Below, one piece after another: positions 42,168-51,629 of a stretch of 64,000 nt of DNA; position 1 is the first letter of the stretch, and the number at the start of each line of letters is the position of its first letter. Below the pieces are notes generated by a model. The model worked only from the letters and a program-made list of their open reading frames with translations, was not told where the DNA came from and did not search any database. Source of the stretch: JAEUIE01 sp047602475 (GTDB taxonomy: Bacteria > Planctomycetota > Planctomycetia > Gemmatales > HRBIN36); contig JASGHE010000002.1 of assembly GCA_047602475.1 (NCBI GenBank), positions 2,170,001 to 2,234,000 on the forward strand, read 5' to 3'. The position numbers were made by a program, and so were the translations under genes.

Positions 42168-43310
42168 CTAGCCTGATCTTGGGTTTGTGGGGGGAGGAAC
42201 CCAGTAAGAGGGATTCTGTTCGGCACAACTGGCCCAGACTTTACAGTGGGGAAGGTTTGTCGCCAGTCTTCTGGCTAAGGCTTCGATTCCCGGCCGTTCG
42301 GTGGCATAATGGCCTGCTGCCAGAACGGTCACTCCGGCTGCCTGGGCAGCGAGTTCGTCATGAAAACGGATTTCACCCGTCAGGAACGCATCGGCATCGG
42401 CTTTGATGGCCTGGGAGAGCAAGCTGCCACCAGCCCCACAGACGATGGCGACAGACGAGATCTGTTTCAGGGTTCGATCACCGCTCAGCAGTACGGGAGT
42501 CTGTAGCAGTTGGGAAATCTTTTCAGCCAGGGTTTGGGGGGGCAGGGGTGTGGGAAGTTGTCCGAGACGCCCCGATCCTTCATGTGTGGAAGCTGATGCT
42601 TCCTGGGGATGCAACGGGTAGACATCAATGGCGGGGGTTTCGTAGGAGTGGGTGTGGTGGATAGCGTGCAATACGGAAGCCAGCTTCGCCGACGGGCAGA
42701 ACAGTTCGACGCGATATTCTGCGACTTCTTCCCGCCGTCCAGGCTTACCGATGGTGGGGTTGGTGTTCTTATTTCCAAAGAAGGTGCCCATACCGGGGTT
42801 TCGATAACTGCATTGTTCATAGTCACCGATGCTACCGGCCCCTGCCTGAAATGCTGCGTCGCTGACCGGGGCAAGGTCCTGCTCAGGAACAAACACGACC
42901 ACTTTGTAAGGTGACTTGGGTATTGCCGGCACCAGAGGCCTGACCTCTTCAAGTTTGAGCATGGCAGCCAGTTGCTCGTTGATTCCCTCTGGAGCGTTGT
43001 CGTAGGCGGTGTGTGGTGAATAAACCGAGATACCGGCAGCTGCAAGTTTGAGGAGCATGCGGCCCTCGACAGTCTCGCTGGTGATTCGCTGGGTAGGTTT
43101 GAAGAGTAGTGGGTGATGGCTGACAATCAGCTCCGCCTTTTCTTTTACCGCCTCGGCAACGACTTCGGGGGTGATGGTCAGGCAGGTCATGAGATGGCGT
43201 ATATTGGCGTGAGGGTCGCCCATCAACAGGCCGACGTTATCCCACGGTTCGGCGAGATGAAGCGGAGCTATTTTGCCGAGTAATTCAATCACATCTCGAA
43301 ACAGGGTCAT
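42168..43310 (-). CDS. Nif3-like dinuclear metal-centre protein
   Basis: Member of the NIF3/YbgI/YqfO family, of uncertain enzymatic role, often annotated as a GTP cyclohydrolase I type 2-like protein. About 380 residues: the long form with a PII/CutA-like insert (YKVVVFVPEQDLAPVSDAAF ... HSYETPAIDVYPL) between two NIF3 halves. Metal ligands are seen in SHHPLLFKP, the aspartate of NVGLLMGDP and the C-terminal GHYATERPG. ATG 43310 has GAGG upstream; an ATG at 43334 is also open. It lies 72 bases upstream of the kinase-receiver gene on the same strand. Confidence 0.92.
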   Translation of the reverse strand: MTLFRDVIELLGKIAPLHLAEPWDNVGLLMGDPHANIRHLMTCLTITPEVVAEAVKEKAELIVSHHPLLFKPTQRITSETVEGRMLLKLAAAGISVYSPHTAYDNAPEGINEQLAAMLKLEEVRPLVPAIPKSPYKVVVFVPEQDLAPVSDAAFQAGAGSIGDYEQCSYRNPGMGTFFGNKNTNPTIGKPGRREEVAEYRVELFCPSAKLASVLHAIHHTHSYETPAIDVYPLHPQEASASTHEGSGRLGQLPTPLPPQTLAEKISQLLQTPVLLSGDRTLKQISSVAIVCGAGGSLLSQAIKADADAFLTGEIRFHDELAAQAAGVTVLAAGHYATERPGIEALARRLATNLPHCKVWASCAEQNPSYWVPPPTNPRSG

Positions 43311-43361
43311 TTGATGCTGCCTCAAAGGATGCATCTATTTTATGATGGAAGCGCAAGAACA

Positions 43362-43386
43362 AAGCCGAGGTGAATCACCTCGGCTT
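43362..43386 (-). terminator. Rho-independent terminator of the YTV-like gene
   Basis: Stem AAGCCGAGGT / ACCTCGGCTT with a five-base loop, followed on the minus strand by TTGTTCTT. It lies 26 bases past the stop of the cysteine-rich protein gene. Confidence 0.82.
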
Positions 43387-43412
43387 GGAAAGTTAATCAG
43401 GTTGGAGTCAAG

Positions 43413-44375
43413 TTAGTTGCAACCGCCGCAACCATGGCTGTGACCACCGCAGCTGGAGCCGCAGGAGGAACCGCAACCACGACCCTTGAACAGGCTGCAA
43501 CCATGACGGCTGCTGCCACAGGTGCTGTAGCAGCAGGTGTTGCCGCAATTGTTATTGCAGCCGGTGCTGACGGCGACCTTTTCCTTGACCTTCTCTTCCT
43601 TCCAGACGCATTCCTTGACGGTGCGCATTTCCTTCTTGGTGCTGTAGGTGCAGACCTTGACGGTTTCGGACTTTTCCGATTCGACCATCTTGCAGACCTG
43701 AACATTGACCTTCTCTACGCGGTTTTCGTAGGAGCAGACATTCACCATAACCTTCTTGGTTTCGGTGCGGTAGGTGGTGACAGGAACCTGGCAGGTGCGG
43801 GTTTCGTTCTCGTAGACGCGGCGGCAAACGGTCACGGGGACCTGGCAGCATTCGCGAACGGTTTCGTAGCAGGGACGACCGCAGCAGTCGCAACCGGTTT
43901 GAACGCGGCGGCAGGTGGTGCGGTTCTGCATGCAGGTTTCCGTTACCGTGCGGGGGACGCACACCGTGAAGGTGCGGGTTTCCATCTTGGTTTCGGGGAT
44001 GCAGGTGTTGACCATGCGTTCTTCCTGCTTGTTCACAGGCACGCACACATTGCGATCACGAGTCTCGGTCACCCAGGTCGGGGTGCAGACCTTGAACTTG
44101 CGAACTTCGTCCTTCCATTCAGGAACCTGAACGGTGACTTCCACCTGCTTGTCGACCCATGTGGCGACGCGGCGGGTGACTTCGACTTCCTTCCACTCGA
44201 CAGCTGGGGCAGCTGCGACTACGGTGCCGCCACAGGGGCTGCCGCAGTTGGTGGTGCTTGCACAGGAGGTATTACACCCGCTGTTACAGCTCTTACGACA
44301 ACAAGAGGCCCAAGCCGAGGTGCTGGACAAGCCCAAGGCTACGAGGGCGACGACCGCTACGAACAGACGCTTCAT
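43413..44375 (-). CDS. YTV-like cysteine-rich cell-wall protein
   Basis: Exported protein of 320 residues. Signal peptide MKRLFVAVVALVALGLSSTS, then a cysteine-rich head (CCRKSCNSGCNTSC), a repetitive middle of short beta units such as TFTVCVPRTVTETC, PVTVCRRVYENETRTC and VNVQVCKMVESEKSETV, and a Cys/Gly/Ser tail ending in GCGGCN. This matches the style of the planctomycete YTV wall proteins, in which Val/Thr/Cys-rich repeats form a disulfide-linked envelope. AGGAG lies seven bases before ATG 44375. It is flanked by a terminator and a long upstream region, so it is probably highly expressed and monocistronic. Confidence 0.85.
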   Translation of the reverse strand: MKRLFVAVVALVALGLSSTSAWASCCRKSCNSGCNTSCASTTNCGSPCGGTVVAAAPAVEWKEVEVTRRVATWVDKQVEVTVQVPEWKDEVRKFKVCTPTWVTETRDRNVCVPVNKQEERMVNTCIPETKMETRTFTVCVPRTVTETCMQNRTTCRRVQTGCDCCGRPCYETVRECCQVPVTVCRRVYENETRTCQVPVTTYRTETKKVMVNVCSYENRVEKVNVQVCKMVESEKSETVKVCTYSTKKEMRTVKECVWKEEKVKEKVAVSTGCNNNCGNTCCYSTCGSSRHGCSLFKGRGCGSSCGSSCGGHSHGCGGCN

Positions 44376-45003
44376 CAGATGTCTCCTCATGATGTGAAGC
44401 TAGTGAAACTACGAAGACTACAACATTTGAGTCACAGGAAACATATCCCGTTAGTAACACTCATCGCCTTCGTTACAAGCTACAGGTATATCGCAAAGCC
44501 CCCAGACTGGCTATATTATTGAGGCAATTCTTCCATTTTCATTTTACAGTGGAGGTCCGGTTATACCATCTTGATCGAAATAGTCGGAATTGCCAACGCA
44601 ACCAGCAAAGTCGATCAAAGATATGGCAGTCAATGACTTATGACTTTTGATAGCTGGCATTGGGCAGATACTGGAGAATGATCGTCCTCGTTTACCATGC
44701 GGATTAACTTTGCAAAACTACTCTCGATTTTCCAAAGTGCTTCATGTGTGAACATGGTCAAAAATGGGTAAGCTCTTCTTCTGAATCAAAGTGGCCGCTT
44801 CTGGGCCAATGTTGCTGTCGCTATCCTGAGCTTGAAGTGTCGTTAGAGATTCATCCAACTAGTTCACTGTCAATTCTCAACTCACTACTCCCCACAGACA
44901 AACCAAATAGTCTCCCGGCCGATCAATCCCTACGCACTGTCAACTCGTCTCTACACTAACAGGCAGTTGATCTGCACAAGATTCGTCAAGTTGGGGAAGC
45001 GAT
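44376..45003. other. Intergenic region between divergent genes
   Basis: 628 bases without a credible gene, more AT-rich than its surroundings. It must hold the promoters of the YTV-like gene (minus) and of the giant secreted protein (plus). No box was clear enough to mark. Confidence 0.6.
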
Positions 45004-46701
45004 ATGAAACGGTTCATGCTGGGTCTCATCGTCTGCGCTACGGCATTGTCTGTCATGATGGCCGGCGACATTGGATTCATTGAGACCTTCTCGCTGGCAA
45101 AGGATCGTAATGCCAGCCTCAAGCAGCTCATTCCCGGGACTGAAGACTACTACTACTTCCACTGCCTGCACTATCTCCAGACTGAACAGTACCAGAAGGT
45201 TCGGGAGCTGAACAAGCCATGGGTAGATCGGCACGGCGAATCGCAGCGCTACCTGGAAATCCAGGCTCGCATGGCTCTTCAAGAGTATGATCGAAATCCT
45301 CAGCAATCGTTGGGTTTTCTGAAGCACCGCCTAGGACTCTACTTTGGTCACGAAAAGGAGAACCTTGGAGCCATCCCCAATTTTCCGATCGCGCTCGATC
45401 CGAACCTCATTTCCCGAGAACGCCTTCGCACCCATTCCTTCAATCAATGGGATAACCTCGATAACTTCGAAGACATTGCCCTCGATGGCCTGGCTGCCAC
45501 CAATCTTGATTGGCGCAAACGTCGGCAGCTTATCCAGCGTCTCGCTCGCCCCGATCTGCCGAACCTCGCTCAACTCGTTGCAGAAGACCTGAAGGCTCAA
45601 AACTCAGGCGGCTTCGGCTCCATGAATGTTCATCGCCTGATGACGCTGGCCCAACTGGATGAACTCCTCCGCCTCCGTCCCGATCTCATCAATCAGCAGG
45701 CCTTCGTCTATGCCTGGATCTCCAAGCTCCAGCCCAACGCTGATGAAATCTGGCGGCACAATCCCACACAGGCCAACGCCTACTTCACCCGGCTCTGGGA
45801 GTTTGTCGGCAAGCTGGCTCCGGTCTTCAACTCGCTCAAGTCCCAGGTACTTTATCACTGGCTTGTCCTGGATCGATCCCAGGGCCGCTATGATCGAGCC
45901 AAGTTCATGGAGTACCTCAAGCTGCCCCGCTTCCAGCCCTACATGTCGAAGGACATGCTGGAGAAGGATCAATTTCGTCGTTACCCGGCCGATCTCAATG
46001 CTGATCTGCGCACTGTCACGCTGCTTCCCGTGGTTGGTCCTGATGAAAAAGTTGTCAGGAGTTACCTCAGAAACTTCTTTGTTGAAGCCAACTCGCCGCA
46101 AGAGTTTGAACCCTACGTCAACGATGTTTACCTGCGACACCTCTTTGCTGAGACGAAGATCGAATTAGGACTCGGCGATCCTGAACAATGGGCCTCTCAA
46201 CTACCGCCTGAACAATTCAAGCAGTTCAAGGACCGGGTCGATATCGACTTCGCTCCCACGAATCCGACTTATTACACCGTCGATCAACCCGTGAAGCTCG
46301 ATGTATCGATCAAGCACATTCCTACGCTTCTGGTCAAAGTCTATGAGATCAACACCCTCAACTACTACCGCCAGAACAGCACCGAAGTAAACACTGACAT
46401 CAATCTCGATGGTCTGGTGCCCAATGAAGAGTTGACTTTCAATCTGAACGAATCACCGCTTCGAAAAGTCGCCAAATCGTTTGAGTTCCCCAAGCTCAAC
46501 CGGGCCGGTGTCTACGTGGTTGACTTCATCGGCGGTGGCAAGAGCAGCAGGGCGCTCATTCGCAAAGGCAAGTTCAACACGCTGGTCAGCAATGGCTCAG
46601 CAGGGCATGTCGTTACCGTTATTGATGAAAACCACAAACAGGTAAAGAACGCCAAGCTTTGCATGACTGCGCGGAGTACACCGCCGACAAGGATGGGTTG
46701 A
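45004..46701 (+). CDS. Giant secreted macroglobulin-like protein, part 1 (frameshifted)
   Basis: First part of a probable 2,123-residue exported protein (45004-51375). A signal peptide is followed by a helical TPR-like region (DYYYFHCLHYLQTEQYQKV, MALQEYDRNPQ), a long helical domain, and the first Ig-like domain, of macroglobulin (MG) type: TYYTVDQPVKLDVSIKHIP, VKVYEINTLNYY. One T is missing near 46658-46660; adding it gives NAKLLHDCAEYTADKDG and leads into part 2. GGGGAAG precedes the ATG. No CGEQ thioester is found in any part. Confidence 0.72.
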   Translation: MKRFMLGLIVCATALSVMMAGDIGFIETFSLAKDRNASLKQLIPGTEDYYYFHCLHYLQTEQYQKVRELNKPWVDRHGESQRYLEIQARMALQEYDRNPQQSLGFLKHRLGLYFGHEKENLGAIPNFPIALDPNLISRERLRTHSFNQWDNLDNFEDIALDGLAATNLDWRKRRQLIQRLARPDLPNLAQLVAEDLKAQNSGGFGSMNVHRLMTLAQLDELLRLRPDLINQQAFVYAWISKLQPNADEIWRHNPTQANAYFTRLWEFVGKLAPVFNSLKSQVLYHWLVLDRSQGRYDRAKFMEYLKLPRFQPYMSKDMLEKDQFRRYPADLNADLRTVTLLPVVGPDEKVVRSYLRNFFVEANSPQEFEPYVNDVYLRHLFAETKIELGLGDPEQWASQLPPEQFKQFKDRVDIDFAPTNPTYYTVDQPVKLDVSIKHIPTLLVKVYEINTLNYYRQNSTEVNTDINLDGLVPNEELTFNLNESPLRKVAKSFEFPKLNRAGVYVVDFIGGGKSSRALIRKGKFNTLVSNGSAGHVVTVIDENHKQVKNAKLCMTARSTPPTRMG

Positions 46702-49700
46702 TCTTTGTGCCTTACAGCACTCAGCCAGCCAATAAACCGATCGTCGTCACTGTTGGCGAGTTTGCCTGCCTGGATTTCCTCAATCATCAGTCCGAGAACT
46801 ACTCGCTGGTGTCGGGTATCCACATCGAACGGGAAAGCCTGCTCAACCAGCGGCTAGCCAAGGTGATAGTGCGTCCTTGCGTCTATATCAATGGTATTCC
46901 TCAATCACTTCAGCTCCTGACACACGTCAGGCTGAGGATCGTCTCAACCGATCAGGACAATGTTCAGTCGAGTACTGAAGTTCCCGATTTTAAGGTTTTC
47001 GAAGATCGTGAAGCGAGTTACGAGTTCAGAGTCCCGCCTCGCCTCCAGTCGCTCCAGGTTCACCTCATCGCCGAGGTCAAGAACCTGAGCCAGAATGTTT
47101 CCGTGCATCTGGCGGATGGCAACACGTTCAATCTCAACAGCATCGATCTCACCGAGAAGACCGAAGACCTGCACCTGGCCAAGTTCGGCAACGACTACGT
47201 CATCGAAGTCCTGGGGAAGACGGGCGAACCCAAGATGGATCGTCCGGTGCAACTGCAACTGAAGCATCGGGAGTTTCGTGAGCTGATTCCTACGACGCTT
47301 AAGACGGACAGAATGGGCCGGATCAAGCTGGGGCCTCTGCCCGACATCACTTCGCTGACCGCCACTGGGCCCGAAGGCACTGCCCAATCGTGGACCCTAC
47401 CTCTCACCCGCTTCACTTACCGCACTGTCATGCACGCCAAGTTCGGCGAGCCGATCACGGTGCCTTACAACGGCTTGGCCAACGAGGCGACACGGGGCGA
47501 GCTTGCACTTCTGGAGCTGCGTGGCAGCACCTACCGTTCGGATCGGTTTGAAGCGCTTAGCATCAAAGATGGCCTCATCGAAATCAAGGGGCTCGAAGCC
47601 GGCGATTATGATCTCTGGCTTAAGAACAGCGGCGAACGCATCCGTATTCGCATCGGTGAAGGCACTCTATTCGATGGTTATGTATTGGGCGAAGCCCGGT
47701 TCATGCAATTGCCTGGGCTTCAGCCGGTGAGCATCGCCAAGGTTGATGCCGATGCTGAGGGAAATCTCACGATCCGTCTCAAGAACTGGTCGAAGGTAGC
47801 TCGCCTGCACATCTTCGGCACCCGTTACCTGCCTGAGTATTCAGCGTTTGCAAATTTGAGCAAGGTGCGTGATGCCGCTCTGCTGGGGAAGGTGCCTGGC
47901 CGTGCTGATTCGACGCACATCACCGGGCGCGATATTGGCGATGAGTACCGCTATGTGCTTGACCGTAAGATGCAGAAGAAGTTTGCCGGCAACATGCTGG
48001 CCCGGCCTGAGTTGCTGCTCAATCCGTGGGCCATCCGTTCCACCGAAACCAGTGAACAGATCGCAGCCGAGGGAGCAGCTTTCGGAGCGGTCAATGCTCC
48101 GGCTCCGGCGTCCATGATGCCGGGAGACCCCAAGTCTGAGGGTGACGGTGCAGGGAGCAGTGTGGCAAGACGTGTCACCTCGAACCTCGACTTCCTTGCT
48201 GACACCGCCGCCATCGAGATCAACAAGATTCCCGATGAGCAGGGCGTGATCACCATCACCAAGAAAGAAATGGGACCGCATGCCTGGATACATCTCGTTG
48301 CAGTCGATGCGGTGCATACAGGCGTGAAGTCAATCTCGGTCGCTGAGCAACAGGCGGGGTTCCTCGACTTGCGGCTCAAGAGCGGACTTGATCCCAAGGC
48401 TCACTTCACTCAGCAGAAGCAGGTGACGACCGTGCTGCCTGGCACGCCGTTTGTCCTGGCTGATGTCAACAACAGCCGGTTTGAGATGTATGACCAGTTG
48501 TCGAAGGTGTACGCCCTCTATCGCACCCTCTCCAACGACGCCAATCTGAACGAGTTCGGCTTCATTCTGACCTGGCCCACGCTGAAGCCGGAAGAGAAGC
48601 GAACCCTCTACTCCAAGTATGCCTGTCATGAACTCAACTTCTTCCTGTTGAAGAAGGACCCGGAGTTCTTCAATGCCGTGATCAAGCCCTACCTGGCCAA
48701 CAAGAAGGACAAGACCTTCATGGATCACTGGCTGCTGGGCAACGACCTGGCCATGTATGTGGAGCCCTGGCAGTTCGGTCGGCTGAATACTGTCGAGCGC
48801 ATTCTGCTGGCCCAGCGTCTGCAAGCTGAAGCTGCATCGACGACTCGGCATCTGACTGATCAATACCGCATGCTTCCTCCTGATCTCGAAAGGATTTTGG
48901 TGCTCTTTGATACCTCGGTAAAGGGAAGCGATCTGAGTGCCGGCCAGGCGTTTGGTGTCGAGAAGGCGAAGGAATCGCTGAAGGAGATGCAAACACAAGG
49001 TGGTGGAGGACGTGTAGGTGCGGTTGCTAGCGTTACGTCTCCCGGCGGGACGGGTGGCTTAGGCGGAGGCGGTATGGGTGGCGGCCCCGCAGCCGGAAAG
49101 CCGGCGATGCCTGTTGCCCCCAGCAAAGGCGAAGGTCGCGGCTCGTTACGCCGTGGTGTGGCCAAGGACGGGGAAACCCGTGACGAAGCGAAGGAGATGG
49201 CAAGCAAGAAGTCTCTCGCCGATGACAAGCTCGCCAAGGCTGATTCCGATCTCTACTACCGCAATGATCGTAGTCGGGCTCAGTTCAAGCAACTCTACAT
49301 GCGGCTGGCTCCGACGCAGGAATGGGCTGAGAACAACTACTGGCACCAGCTTATCCAAGCTCAGCTTGCCGAACTGGTCAGCGTCAATTCGTTCTGGCTC
49401 GACTATGTCAAGCACAATGGCAACGGGCCGTTCTACTCTCGTGACTTTGCCCAGGCCTCGCGCAACTTCACCGAAATGATGTTCGCCCTCTCGGTGCTTG
49501 ATCTTCCTTTCGCAGCAGGTAAGCATGAAATCAAGTTTGACAACGGCCGCATGACGCTGAACGTCGCAACCCCGGTAATCGCCTTTCATGAAGAGGTGCG
49601 ACCGGCAGTGGCTGCCAAGACCAAACTACCGATCCTCATCAGCCAGAACTTCTATCGGGCTAGCGACCGTTACCGGGAAGAGAATGGCGAGAAGATCGAT

Positions 49701-50321
49701 CACTTCATCACCGACGAGTTCCTGGTACACACCACCTATGGCGGCCAGATCGTGGTGACGAACCCCACGTCATCCCGTCAGAAGCTGACGGTGCTCTATC
49801 AATTGCCAGTCGGTGCGATGGCACTGGGCAAGGGGCAGCAGACCAAGTCGATCCTCCTCGACCTGGAACCGTACCGTACCCAGACCATCGATTATCTCTT
49901 CTACTTCCCCGCAGCCGGCGAGTTCGCTCAGTTCCCGGTACATGTCGCCAAGAATGAGCAGTACGTCGCCTCGGCGGAGCCTTTCACCTTCACCGTGGTC
50001 GAGAAGGCAACCAAGATCGATACCCAGTCGTGGGATTATGTTTCTCAAGAAGGCACCCCTGATCAGGTGCTGGCTCTGATGAATCGTGAGAACCTCTATC
50101 GCCTGAACCTCGACAAGATCGCCTTCCGCATGAAGGACAAGGCCTTCTTCCAGGCAGTGACCAAGCTGCTGCGGGATCGACACGTCTACCAGAACACTCT
50201 CTGGTCGTACGCTGTTGAACTCAATCTGGTGCCGGAGATGAAAGAGTTCTTCCGCCATGCTGACAACCTGGTCTGCTCTTTGTGGCAACGGGCCATTGAC
50301 AACGACACTGCTGACCATTGA
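46659..50321 (+). CDS. Giant secreted macroglobulin-like protein, part 2
   Basis: Middle 1,220 residues. It carries further beta-rich MG/Ig-like domains (QSLQLLTHVRLRIVSTDQD, GEPKMDRPVQLQLKHREF), a helical domain with YDQLSKVYALYRTLSND, a Gly-rich low-complexity linker near residues 770-830 of this part (VTSPGGTGGLGGGGMGGG), and a beta-sandwich (EFLVHTTYGGQIVVTNPTS, VLYQLPVGAMALG). This layout recalls alpha-2-macroglobulins without the thioester and complement-like domain. The frame ends near 50319; one extra base there (CATTGAT instead of CATGAT) separates part 3. Confidence 0.72.
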   Translation: MHDCAEYTADKDGLIFVPYSTQPANKPIVVTVGEFACLDFLNHQSENYSLVSGIHIERESLLNQRLAKVIVRPCVYINGIPQSLQLLTHVRLRIVSTDQDNVQSSTEVPDFKVFEDREASYEFRVPPRLQSLQVHLIAEVKNLSQNVSVHLADGNTFNLNSIDLTEKTEDLHLAKFGNDYVIEVLGKTGEPKMDRPVQLQLKHREFRELIPTTLKTDRMGRIKLGPLPDITSLTATGPEGTAQSWTLPLTRFTYRTVMHAKFGEPITVPYNGLANEATRGELALLELRGSTYRSDRFEALSIKDGLIEIKGLEAGDYDLWLKNSGERIRIRIGEGTLFDGYVLGEARFMQLPGLQPVSIAKVDADAEGNLTIRLKNWSKVARLHIFGTRYLPEYSAFANLSKVRDAALLGKVPGRADSTHITGRDIGDEYRYVLDRKMQKKFAGNMLARPELLLNPWAIRSTETSEQIAAEGAAFGAVNAPAPASMMPGDPKSEGDGAGSSVARRVTSNLDFLADTAAIEINKIPDEQGVITITKKEMGPHAWIHLVAVDAVHTGVKSISVAEQQAGFLDLRLKSGLDPKAHFTQQKQVTTVLPGTPFVLADVNNSRFEMYDQLSKVYALYRTLSNDANLNEFGFILTWPTLKPEEKRTLYSKYACHELNFFLLKKDPEFFNAVIKPYLANKKDKTFMDHWLLGNDLAMYVEPWQFGRLNTVERILLAQRLQAEAASTTRHLTDQYRMLPPDLERILVLFDTSVKGSDLSAGQAFGVEKAKESLKEMQTQGGGGRVGAVASVTSPGGTGGLGGGGMGGGPAAGKPAMPVAPSKGEGRGSLRRGVAKDGETRDEAKEMASKKSLADDKLAKADSDLYYRNDRSRAQFKQLYMRLAPTQEWAENNYWHQLIQAQLAELVSVNSFWLDYVKHNGNGPFYSRDFAQASRNFTEMMFALSVLDLPFAAGKHEIKFDNGRMTLNVATPVIAFHEEVRPAVAAKTKLPILISQNFYRASDRYREENGEKIDHFITDEFLVHTTYGGQIVVTNPTSSRQKLTVLYQLPVGAMALGKGQQTKSILLDLEPYRTQTIDYLFYFPAAGEFAQFPVHVAKNEQYVASAEPFTFTVVEKATKIDTQSWDYVSQEGTPDQVLALMNRENLYRLNLDKIAFRMKDKAFFQAVTKLLRDRHVYQNTLWSYAVELNLVPEMKEFFRHADNLVCSLWQRAIDNDTADH

Positions 50322-51375
50322 TCCAACTGCCCGGTATCACTATCAGCACCTGGAATACAAGCCCCTGGTCAATGCCCGTGCTCATGCTTTGGGCAAGGTG
50401 CGACAGATCGTTAATGACCGCTTCCATCAGCAGTACCATCAGTTCATGACGATGCTCTCGTACAAGAGAACCTTCGACGACGCTGATCTGCTAGCGATCA
50501 CTTACTATCTGCTGCTGCAAGACCGGGTCGAAGAAGCCCTTGAAACGTTCAGTCGAGTCGATGCTGCCAAGTTGGCGACGAAGATGCAGTACGACTACTG
50601 TGCTGCCTACCTGGCCTTCTTCACTGAAGAGCCGGGCAAGGCGCGGGCTATCGCTGACAAGTATGTCAACCACCCGGTCGATAAGTGGAAGAACACCTTC
50701 GCTACCATCATCACCCAGTTGGATGAGATCGAAGGCAAGGCTGTCAAAGCGGCTGATAACGATGATCGTAATCAACGGCAGGCGGAGCTTGCTGCTGGAG
50801 AATCGACCTTCGACTTCACCATCGATGCCAAGAAGATCAATCTCACCTGGCAGAACGTGAAGACGGTGCGGGTGAACTACTATCTGATGGATGTCGAACT
50901 GCTCTTCAGCCGGAATCCATTCGTTCAGCAGTACGGCAGTCAGTTCAGCGCCATCAAGCCAAACCAGTCGCAGGAAGTAACGCTGCCTGATGGGCAGAAG
51001 AAGCTGGCGATTGATCTGCCCAAGGAACTACAGAACCGCAACGTGCTGGTTGAGATCGTCTCAGGCGGCAAGACCCGTTCGCTGCCCTACTATGCCAACG
51101 CATTGGAAGTGACGCTTCAGGAGAACTACGGCCAGCTCAAGGTGGTCAACGCTGCCACGAGCAAGGCTCTGCCGAAGGTCTATGTGAAGGTCTACGTTCG
51201 CCTGGCCGACGGCACCGTCAAGTTCCACAAGGATGGCTACACCGACCTGCGGGGCAAGTTTGACTATGCTTCGGTCAGCACTCCGGAGACGTCGCCCATC
51301 GCACGGTTCTCGATCCTTGTGCTGAGCGATGAGTTCGGCGCGTTGATCAAGGAAACGAACCCACCGGCACAGTAA
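50257..51375 (+). CDS. Giant secreted macroglobulin-like protein, part 3
   Basis: C-terminal part; true coding begins near 50320 with DPTARYHYQHLEYKPLVNARA. It has a TPR-like helical stretch (DDADLLAITYYLLLQDRVEEALETF), then a beta region (STFDFTIDAKKINLTWQNVKTV) ending with a carboxypeptidase-regulatory-like module (LPKVYVKVYVRLADGTVKFHK). The gene ends 15 bases before a palindromic element. Function unknown: candidates are a surface protease trap or a scaffold. Confidence 0.7.
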   Translation: MLTTWSALCGNGPLTTTLLTIDPTARYHYQHLEYKPLVNARAHALGKVRQIVNDRFHQQYHQFMTMLSYKRTFDDADLLAITYYLLLQDRVEEALETFSRVDAAKLATKMQYDYCAAYLAFFTEEPGKARAIADKYVNHPVDKWKNTFATIITQLDEIEGKAVKAADNDDRNQRQAELAAGESTFDFTIDAKKINLTWQNVKTVRVNYYLMDVELLFSRNPFVQQYGSQFSAIKPNQSQEVTLPDGQKKLAIDLPKELQNRNVLVEIVSGGKTRSLPYYANALEVTLQENYGQLKVVNAATSKALPKVYVKVYVRLADGTVKFHKDGYTDLRGKFDYASVSTPETSPIARFSILVLSDEFGALIKETNPPAQ

Positions 51376-51390
51376 CTGTCACGCCACTCG

Positions 51391-51522
51391 ACCCCGGTCT
51401 CCGACCGGGGTCGCACTGCAATCCCGGCTCTGCCGGGAGTCAGAAGAAGTGAACCATTCTCCGCTCCAGACTTCCGGCAGAGCCGGAGTTACAGCCCGTT
51501 CCCGGTCGGAGACCAGGGACGA
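51391..51522. repeat. Palindromic interspersed element
   Basis: The left end has CCCCGGTCTCCGACCGGGG and ATCCCGGCTCTGCCGGGA; the right end has the inverted forms TTCCGGCAGAGCCGGA and TCCCGGTCGGAGACCAGGGA. About 132 bp, no ORF, between the giant gene and mqnD. Confidence 0.78.
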
Positions 51523-51629
51523 GAAGAGCTTTAGCGTGTCTGGGGAACGCCTCAGATAGCCTAAAGGCTGAACACCAACATCAGCACTCATATAACATCA
51601 GGAGATAACGTTCTCTTGAAGGCACCACC

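Noticed and set aside
43434..44522. Long plus-strand open frame of 362 codons opposite the YTV-like gene
   Set aside because: Its Ala/Gly/Asp-rich composition is the mirror of the Cys/Val/Thr-rich gene on the minus strand, which has a signal peptide, ribosome site and terminator.
44744..44959. 71-codon plus-strand open frame in the 44.4-45.0 kb gap
   Set aside because: Ser/Leu-rich sequence without a ribosome site or recognisable pattern; more likely part of the promoter region.
46659..46701. In-frame TGA at 46699 as a possible selenocysteine codon, given selA/selB
   Set aside because: Reading through gives no homologous sequence, while the neighbouring frame carries the expected protein from just before that point. 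A missing T explains it better.
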